Shown one piece after another: positions 46,697 to 53,884 of a DNA stretch of 53,884 nucleotides. Each line of letters opens with the position of its first letter. The first letter of the stretch is position 1. The DNA is taken from the NCBI GenBank assembly GCA_015039315.1, contig WIDE01000093.1, positions 75,390 to 129,273 of the forward strand, in the 5' to 3' direction. The notes beneath the pieces are model-generated. The model was not told the origin of the DNA and searched no databases. It was given only the letters and a program-made list of their open reading frames with translations. A program made the translations under genes and the position numbers. This DNA is from Clavulina sp. PMI_390. Its lineage: Eukaryota > Basidiomycota > Agaricomycetes > Cantharellales > Hydnaceae.

Positions 46697-47794
46697 GATG
46701 AGTTATGTTGAATTAGGTTGGAATAATTGCTGAATAGTCGGTGGGGTGGTGCTTGGGTATGGACACTGGTATGTGGGAGAATCTTGGAATATGATAAAGA
46801 GAGATGTCAGCGAGCGTTGAGGACGCAGCACAAAAGCGAATATGTGTCCGAAATGTGAACTATTGATCGATTGTGGGCTCCCGCCCAGCTGATCGCTCAG
46901 AACCAAAGGCACTGCCGCTGTCGCTCTCTCACAATCATTTCTGAGGATCGTACCTTGAAAAGTGCGAGATTCCGTAGTTGAACGGTACAAAAGGTCCGAA
47001 CAGACGAAGATTGAGGGAATAGGATGGAAATTTGTGGGCCGTAGTTGAGTCCGATATTGTCCCAAATTGAATCTTCGCATCGGGTGTGGCAAACACTCAG
47101 TCACAACCGTACATGAAAGCGTTCCCACGGCTCCCACCACTCGATTTCGGCTGAGCGGCAGCCAACATACATAGAAAAAAAAAACCTTATCGAGACCGGA
47201 TCGGGAATTGATTCTCTAGGCAACAATCCCTGTCCGATATAGTGCCAACGATTGAGAAAACCCCATCGCGTGCGTTATACGGCTTTTTGCTAACATTTTC
47301 TGCAGCGTCTCGGTGCTGGACGTTTCAGAGTCGTGGAACGACGCGCTCGATTCGACGGTCGTCGGTCAAGGTGTAGTGAGGGAATCCGAATCTATACAGT
47401 GGCCCTGGCGCGACAAATTCAGTCAAGCCCAAATGATAATCGTGGGATATCTACACGTGCGCACGCAGAGCCACCCAACAAAGTCCTTCACCCCATGCCA
47501 GTGTCCCAACTCAACGCAGCCAGGTTATCATGGGTGAAACAGCGCGCTGTGGCCGCGGGAGATCGACCCCGGCCGGAGACTTGTACCAACTCCGACCATC
47601 GTGGGCTGAACGGTGGTGGGCCATGCGGAGGGTCGCACTGTCGGCTGAAATACAGCGGTCGTGCAAGCAATCGATCGAAAGTGGGGAAGGTCAATAAAAG
47701 ATGCACCTTTAGTCTTTGCAGAGTCTGCTGCCGAGCTCGCCCGTTTGTCTCCAAACCCTGCCTCCGCACCGAACACAACCGGCGACACCGAGCC
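46697..47794. other. Divergent promoter region
   Basis: Lies between the minus-strand TAP42-like gene and the plus-strand gene at 47795. Frames at 46703-47140 (minus) and 47313-47796 lack recognisable products, so none is called. Confidence 0.5.
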
Positions 47795-48640
47795 ATGTCA
47801 TTGAATTTGAATATCCACGCTGGACGCCCCCAGCCCTCACGGCGCGCCGAACGTCCGATGGCTCATCTTTCTGGCCCAGAATCGGACTCAGACTCCGAGT
47901 CAGAATCTGAATCTGATGCCGATTCTCGATCGAGTTCAGATTCGGATATTTGCACTCCACTTCCTCCCAGAACTCATGTCGCGGCAAAGGCGATCGCGAA
48001 TCGTGAGAAAAACGCTCTTCTATTGAAAAAGTCTAATCGTCGTCACGGTAAGAAAGGCTATGAAGTGTGTATCATTTACTGGCAGACAGTAAGTCATCTA
48101 GATCTCTGTGCTTGAACCCGGACTGACTCACCCTCCACCTCTCTGTCATCAACTCCGCAGAGTGACGGAAAACCATACACTCGTGGGATAGAGCACTATC
48201 GTTCCACCTTTCGCTTTATCGACGCGCCCAAATTCACGAAGGATCTCCTCAAGATCACAAGTGAGCGCTCGGAAATCGAGATGTTTGAGCTCGCAAGGAA
48301 TGGATGGATTGGAAGGGACGCCAGCTATCCTATTCCCCTCTCTGCAGAGAAAGAAACTGTCATCCTCTGCCGGCCGTGGCACGTGGAGACTTCAGAGGCT
48401 ATGCAAAATGAGATGGATGCCCTTCTTGGGTTCAAGCGCAATGGAGCGCATAGCACTCCCGTTGAGCCCGTGGCATCACCCTCCAAAAAGCGCTTTTCAT
48501 CTGAATTGGATGACGGGGACGGTATCACTGGCTTGAGTAAGCGCGTCGAGGTCGAGAAGCGCGAGCCATCATCGGAGTTGCCTCGTCGGCGCTTCATCCT
48601 CCCGCCGACGGCAGTTGTGTTCTCGTGTGATGATGAATGA
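47795..48640 (+). CDS. Uncharacterised acidic/Ser-rich protein
   Basis: Exons 47795-48088 and 48161-48640, joined by a GTAAGT...CCGCAG intron; 257 aa. The N-terminus (MSLNLNIHAGRPQPSRRAER) is followed by an acidic Ser/Asp/Glu stretch (SDSDSESESESD). A compact middle part follows (YEVCIIYWQT, DGKPYTRGIEHYRSTFRF, FELARNGWIGRDASYPIPL, CRPWHVETSEAMQNEMDAL), and the C-terminus is basic. I recognise no domain; the middle part looks like a folded module, and the ends look disordered, possibly nuclear. The start follows directly after a long non-coding leader. A longer frame beginning at 47333 in the same phase exists, but its upstream part looks non-coding. Confidence 0.6.
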
Positions 48641-49642
48641 GTTTCTTCCTCCGGATGAGGCGATCTCATTTCCTTGCCTTTTCTCAGGAGTGCGCTTGAA
48701 TCATATCCAGGATTGCGTAGTAGTTTCCCTCCACACTATTTGTGATGCTCGTGGATATTCTGGCTCATTCAATCTCCATACCTCCCGATCCGCTATATCT
48801 TGCTGAGACACAGCTCTGTTCATGCCCTGTGCGTAATCATGGCTGCCTCTATTTGTGTCATCTCCACTCCGGTACCCAGATATTCCGTTGCATTTTGGTT
48901 TAGTGTGTATGCTTGTACCCCTATTCCTCTAAGCCTTGTCCTTCATCATCGGATGGTATGATGAAGCTCGCTAGTACTAGTATCTTGACCATGTAGTGTA
49001 AGGATCGGTGGCGGTTTGCAATGGTAAGGATTGTGTTCCGTTCCCTCGCCATCGGCAAATCTTCCATTGTGGTTGGACACGGTACTCACGTTAAGTCCTC
49101 TACGCTGCCGCCCAACCCAATACATCTTCTGTTTCCATCCCTATTTTTTATGGCTGCTTAGCAGGTCCATATGACCTCTTAGCATATCGTCGCGTGCTTT
49201 CTTGGGTAATATCCATCGTATCGTGATCCTAGCGTGATCCTATTGGTTATCTTGCACGAACTCTGCTCTTGCACCTCAGCGAGAATAATTCATTTCATTC
49301 AAATCATCTCGAATCCCAATTTCTAGATCATCCCGGTACCCTCCGTGCATGTTTTGGTAGTCCTTCACCCAATTACTCCTATCCTCACGTGTTAGCCATG
49401 GGTAATCAACTCGTTACATAGCGATGCCGGCCGGCATAGGCATATTGATCATTTGGTCTGGTGTGCACTCGTTAGTTGCTATGGACGATGATATAAAGGA
49501 TTGTTTTCTGTTCGCATTTCAGCGGTGAACCCTCCACGAAGGTTGGACTCGATAGTCAGAGGCATTCCTGTGTGCCACAGACCAAGTTAGCCCCTCTTCT
49601 GTTTTAATCTCCCCGATCAGTATTCGCAGGTTTTGCCTGTGT
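48641..49642. other. Intergenic, convergent 3' flanks
   Basis: One kilobase between two convergent genes. It is pyrimidine-rich and non-coding in all frames as far as I can judge. Confidence 0.55.
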
Positions 49643-51223
49643 TTAATTGAACAACACAGTTGGGCTGCTCGACTCCGTCAACCCTAACTGGTTCAGACAC
49701 ACAACGTCTGCGATCGCTTGCAACAGCAATGGATCCCTGACGCCCAGCGTTGATTGCTGCTCCTGTGAACTTGTGCTAGGGAGTATGCGCTTCTCGACCA
49801 GAACGCACACGCGAGCGGCTCGCATGCGCTGTCCAAGAACCTCGTCATTTACGTCAAGTACGGGGCCAACAGGGACCGCATCCTTCCCAACGCCGAGTAA
49901 CTGGAGAGTAGAGAGCTGTAATGGGCGACATTGATCACATTCGCTATAGTCGGAACATGTTAGGCACTGTGAAGGAGACAAAGATCGCGACGGTATCAGT
50001 GTACTACATACGCCAGATACTGGATACATTGATGATATACCTTGAAGCGCGAGGTTTGGTTTGTCCGACCACATTTGTTACAATTGAACGCCTCCGCAGT
50101 TTGTGTGAGAGAAGAAAAGGGATGTAAATAGTCATGTGCCTCACGCACAGACGTCGGAAGCGCTGAAATTGACTGCGATGTGCTCGCATGAAAGCATGTA
50201 TCGCACTGAATGTGGTGACTAGATGTCAGTGTTTCAACGAACACGGTGAATGTGTGGTACAATGCACCTCATCATAATCAAAGCACTCATTGCACTATAA
50301 AGGAGGGATATTCAGTCATACCGTCTTTTATAAAAACGCATATTATGCTGACCTTGTATCGCGTTCCAACAATAACCTTACGACAAACGTCACAATTAAT
50401 ACCACTTGATGTTGTCACTAATCTTGAATATTTTCGATGGGATGTAGAGTGTTCTAAGAGGATGGACGCGAGGAAAGCCTCTACGGCTTGCTCGCGATGT
50501 TCTCGAGACCCAGGAACGGAAGGGAATGGCGTGACGAGTGGCGCCACTCCCCGTGGGAGAGGACTTGGGAAAGGAACACCTGTTACCGGATCTTTGAGAT
50601 GGAACATAGCTATTATGGCATTCCATGCCTACAAAGACAAAGAGCTCATGAGAAAAGGGGCAATGGTCCACGTTGATCTGTTGAATATTCAAGCCGAGGC
50701 ATACCTCATGTTGGGCATTGGGATTGCATTTCCAATCTCTCACGCATTTCCCTATCCATTGGGAGCGATCAAAAACAGGGTGTTTCAATCCATCGGTGTC
50801 CTGTACCAGAACAACGTTAGTTATACCAGATTTCGAGCCCAGCACTCACCTACCACTATCATCGAATGTCCAACTCCCTCGACGACCCATAACTCATGAT
50901 AGAGCCTAGCCCAGAATACATACTACAGAAAAAACCCATTAGAATGTTTCCCTCGCACATATTGAGCCCGCACATACAGGGGCTTTCGCTATCTCCCCTG
51001 CGCCAACAAGCAGATTCTGGAGATCGAGAAATTTTTGGAACTCAAGCCTCCCGGAGTTTCGTTGGGAGGAAAGGCCGTAGTTTTGGTCGAGATGGATAAA
51101 TATGGCATCTGCAATACGACAGAACGTGGGGCTAGGATTCCATTTATTATCGAGGATCGCAGGAAACTGGTACGGTGGCTGCCGGCCATTGAAGTTTGGT
51201 GGGGTAAACTGAGTGCTCATCAT
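49643..51223 (-). CDS. ZZ-finger protein, two-finger paralogue
   Basis: Exons 50978-51223, 50854-50922, 50705-50800, 50353-50628, 50268-50294, 50041-50205, 49643-49966; 400 aa. Exon lengths 69, 96 and 27 nt repeat those of the multi-ZZ gene at 42726-44641, so the two are direct paralogues. The N-terminal domain reads GRLEFQKFLDLQNLLVGAGE, DTDGLKHPVFDRSQW, AWNAIIAMFHLKDPVTG. Finger 1: INCDVCRKVIVGTRYK / CNECFDYDE / CDTCFH. Finger 2: FNCNKCGRTNQTSRFK / CLTCSDYSECDQC. A third finger is absent, and the tail is unrelated (LGVGKDAVPVGPVLDVNDEV). Two ATGs in tandem begin the frame; the first is used here. It is separated from its nearest paralogue by two unrelated genes. Confidence 0.78.
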
Positions 51224-52433
51224 CTTGAAGAGTGATATGAAGGGAAATGATGAGCCCGACAAGATGAAGCTTTTGAAGAGATAGAAAGGCAAGTGTGGAG
51301 GCTTGAGAGGTAATCGAGTTGTTATAGTACAGCCTCAGGGTTCATACTCCTGATTTCCCTCAAGATTGTCTACCAGCGAAGGTTCATTCCTATGCGAATC
51401 AACTGATGGATGCGATACGGGCTGATCTCCGAATGCTCCAACGCAAATGCGGTGAAGTCGAAATTGGCAGTGTTTGGTCAATGTGATCGACGTACACACA
51501 AGACAATGTAGCGGCGGCAAGCGCCCCGTCCCCGACAAAACACAACAACGAGCAGAATCTTAGCCCGGATCACAAATATTTATGAAGCCGATCTACTAAT
51601 AGCACTAGCAACACCTGAACAAGGCGGCCTTATCATGGACGGCCTTCGGGGCCTCCATCAGGAAACCACATTATGCTCGATGTCGCTCCATCAGGTCGGC
51701 AACCAAGATCGACGGTGCCGAAGGGATCGACCAATCGAGCACAACGGAGTTTAGCTATACACTGTATTTAAAAGTGGCGCATTCCGCACAATCCACCTGT
51801 GGTAGTCTTAGCAGTGGATACTGGCAGTAGTTTTGACATGTATAAAAGAACCCAAGCGGTTAACTTGACGTTGCAATGATCCTACTGCCCAAACTAACGT
51901 CAGGAGTTATTAGCTTTGAAGACTTTAATCTAGCGGAGCTCATATAGAATCACTTAAAAGATTTTTGTGGCATTGTATCGTACTGATCTCCTCGTCCTTA
52001 TTTGATTTCTTAGTGAAAGTGATACGCCGCAATTGCGGAACTAGAAGTCCTGATCAATGGCACACGGAAAATAAGTGTCACTATGCTGTTCTAATATTTC
52101 TTCTGTATTTTGGGATAAAGGATAGGCATAGCGAGAGCCGTGGAGCTGCTTATGGGTAGGGGAGTCAACAATACAATAATTATTCGAATGGACCTCAGAA
52201 TGATATCGCTTTCGATGTAATTTAAATCTAAGAAATTGCAATGGAGAGAGGAACAGGAATTGTGACTGTGGACTGTATGATTTCAGGGATATTTGATGCA
52301 GAAAACAACGGAAAACATTCATACTGTGCTAGAGAGCCTGGACCCAAGGCTGATAGGATCATGTTCAAACAGGGTGGTTGATCAGAGAAGACCAGCCCTG
52401 AGTGTCTGAGTTGCCTGACACCTTCTTCCTTCT
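51224..52433. other. Non-coding AT-rich flank
   Basis: No gene supported. Frames are short and unrecognisable. It probably holds the promoter of the two-finger ZZ gene at its left end. Confidence 0.5.
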
Positions 52434-52486
52434 TTGCCCTGTCAACTGCTTAGCACCCCAGATCATGCCTTTTGTTCTACACCTTC

Positions 52487-52546
52487 TCCTTTGTTCATCT
52501 TCTCTCTTTTGTTCTTTCCTTTGTTCATCTTCTCTCTTTTGTTCTT
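52487..52546. repeat. Perfect 2 x 30-bp tandem repeat
   Basis: A 30-bp pyrimidine-rich unit containing TTGTTCATCTTCTCTC occurs twice head-to-tail without mismatch (52487-52516 and 52517-52546), directly before a TATATATAA-like stretch. Confidence 0.85.
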
Positions 52547-53019
52547 AGAAGGTATATATAACCTGTGGACAGTAGGTAGAAGACAAGCAAGGTTCCCCCT
52601 CCAGATTAGATCAGATCTTGGAGGAACTATTGTACCTCCATCTGTTCCCATCCTTAATATCATCTAGTTCCCCCTCTTCTCAGCCTCTTAAGTGTCAGGT
52701 GTGAGTGAAGACCCTGAGTGAACTCAGAAGCTCAAGACCAAGCAAAGCTTGTAGTCTGTGCCTTGGGTTGTGTGCAGCATAGCTGATGGGATCCAAGAGT
52801 GATTGCCCACAAGACAGCTAGGTGTCTGCATCAGCCAGGACGGAACAAGTTGGATTAGTCTTTAGTCAGAGTCCCTTATTGGTCTCCCTTCATTTCCTTA
52901 ACACTTCTGGAGTATTGTCTCCACTGAGTTGAACCACATCTCCTGAACACACTGAGAACCAAGTTTATCCGTGTGCCATATCTCCTACAGTGTAGCCCTG
53001 TAAGGGATCAAACATGTAT

Positions 53020-53051
53020 GGATTGGGAATATTCCACAATGTTCCCAATCC
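53020..53051. repeat. 10-bp inverted repeat
   Basis: GGATTGGGAA (53020-53029) and TTCCCAATCC (53042-53051) form a perfect stem with a 12-nt loop, in the transposon-like terminal region. Confidence 0.75.
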
Positions 53052-53884
53052 TTCTACTCTTTTCCTGCACTCTCTTGTAGGTTCCATTCTTTTCAAGTCT
53101 ATTCCTTTCTTTTCCTTTGCTACAACCTAGTTTTATATTGAGTAGAATAGTATATAAGGCAGAGCTGCCTGACCTTTGGTTGGCAGTCTTTCTTTCACCC
53201 CCTGTATTTACTTTGTACTTAAGCTAGTGTCCAATCGATAGGACTTTGTAGCGTTCATTAGTATGTCTGACAGGCAAAAGGCCAATCATTCAGGGTGATT
53301 CTCAACATCTGCATACATTCATCTCTACTCAATATTGCATTCTGCCAGGTCCCATACCACAGACCTTACAAGCCCACTGGAATCCACCGGATTCTGGCAC
53401 ACATCATTGGACTCAGTTGGACTCCAATGGACTCCAGTTGGACCCAGCCGGATTACCAGTGGACAGTGTATAGCTTGTCATCTCTAGGACAGTAAGACGG
53501 AATCTATTTGCTGGTCATGCCTAGGGTATGTTGGTTTGCACACCATGCAAGGAAGGATTGCACCAATCTTGATGAGTGACATTGCTCTTGTTTAATGTAC
53601 ATATGTGGTGGTCTCCCCTTGCCCAATACCTTATTTCAGGCAAAATAGGGTCCCTTCCCATTCACTGCTCCTTGCACACCATGATAAAATTGATGTACAA
53701 AGGGTTATATTGTGAAAAATACATACTCTAATCTACATTATTATAAGACAAAAGTCAGTGATTATATTTTGAAATTCTATTCTGAATGTGTACCAAATGT
53801 ACAAAGCTTTTCCATCATAAAAGTAAATCTGGAATGGGAAACCAAATGGACTAGCCTAGTACATTTGGTGCTCATTCAGATTTT

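Larger units (their letters stand above)
52434..53884. mobile_element. Probable transposon-derived (LTR-like) sequence, edge of window
   Basis: Composition shifts to AT/pyrimidine-rich sequence with no coding potential. It includes two TATA-type units followed by long pyrimidine tracts (near 52552 and 53154), a perfect tandem repeat (52487-52546) and an inverted repeat (53020-53051). This pattern resembles LTR U3-R sequence, but no TG...CA-bounded pair, primer-binding site or pol fragment was identified within the window, so the class is inferred. Confidence 0.35.

Noticed and set aside
47333..48115. Upstream extension of the 47795 gene
   Set aside because: Residues before the Met at 47795 are rich in Arg/Cys/His and look like translated leader.

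Overview
The window is nuclear DNA of a filamentous basidiomycete. Genes carry many short introns (about 45-110 nt, GT-AG, CTNA-type branch sites), coding capacity is dense on both strands, and the gene set (F-box/LRR protein, RasGEF, TAP42-like, ISA2, gamma-glutamyltransferase, ZZ-finger paralogues, basidiomycete-type HNH protein) is typical of Agaricomycetes. A Rhizoctonia/Ceratobasidium-like origin is my inference from the style of the proteins, not something the sequence proves. All gene models below were spliced by hand from reading frames and splice signals.

Region 1 (1-18.3 kb) is an expanded array of nine paralogous small cupin genes (BLL6423-like cupins, about 182-188 aa). Eight lie on the minus strand (178-15339) and one on the plus strand (17535-18323). 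All share four exons with identical intron phases and an invariant 34-nt third exon. Copy 2 carries an in-frame TGA. Copies 1, 3 and 5 share a strongly conserved promoter element about 90-105 bp upstream of the ATG. Three unrelated genes sit inside the array: a plus-strand uncharacterised protein with an H...NC arrangement (1733-3657), an F-box protein (5174-6768) and the mitochondrial Fe-S assembly gene ISA2 (16177-17127).

Region 2 (18.3-38 kb) holds mostly single-copy genes: a small signal-peptide/TM cysteine-rich fungal protein (minus, 19119-19965), a DHX30/DHX9-like DExH RNA helicase with two dsRBD-like modules and a presequence-like N-terminus (21188-25584), an 11-exon RasGEF protein with its own Ras-like G domain (26189-32206), an HNH-type protein with a suspicious in-frame stop (33078-34431), and a gamma-glutamyltranspeptidase whose conserved reading frame needs a 5-nt micro-exon (35141-37787).

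Region 3 (37.9-51.2 kb) is a second family cluster: four minus-strand ZZ-type zinc-finger genes with a common N-terminal domain and exon skeleton. Two carry a single ZZ finger (37921-39625, 40723-41931) and two are multi-finger (42726-44641, 49643-51223). Between the last two lie a TAP42/alpha4-like PP2A regulator (44954-46696) and an uncharacterised plus-strand gene (47795-48640).

Region 4 (51.2-53.9 kb) has no convincing genes. It is AT-rich, with a perfect 2 x 30-bp tandem repeat, a 10-bp inverted repeat and TATA-box-like units, and probably represents transposon-derived (LTR-like) sequence.

Biologically, the two local gene-family expansions (small cupins; ZZ-finger proteins) are the accessory, fast-evolving parts. 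The helicase, RasGEF, ISA2, TAP42 and GGT are conserved housekeeping or signalling genes. No rRNA, tRNA or CRISPR was recognised.
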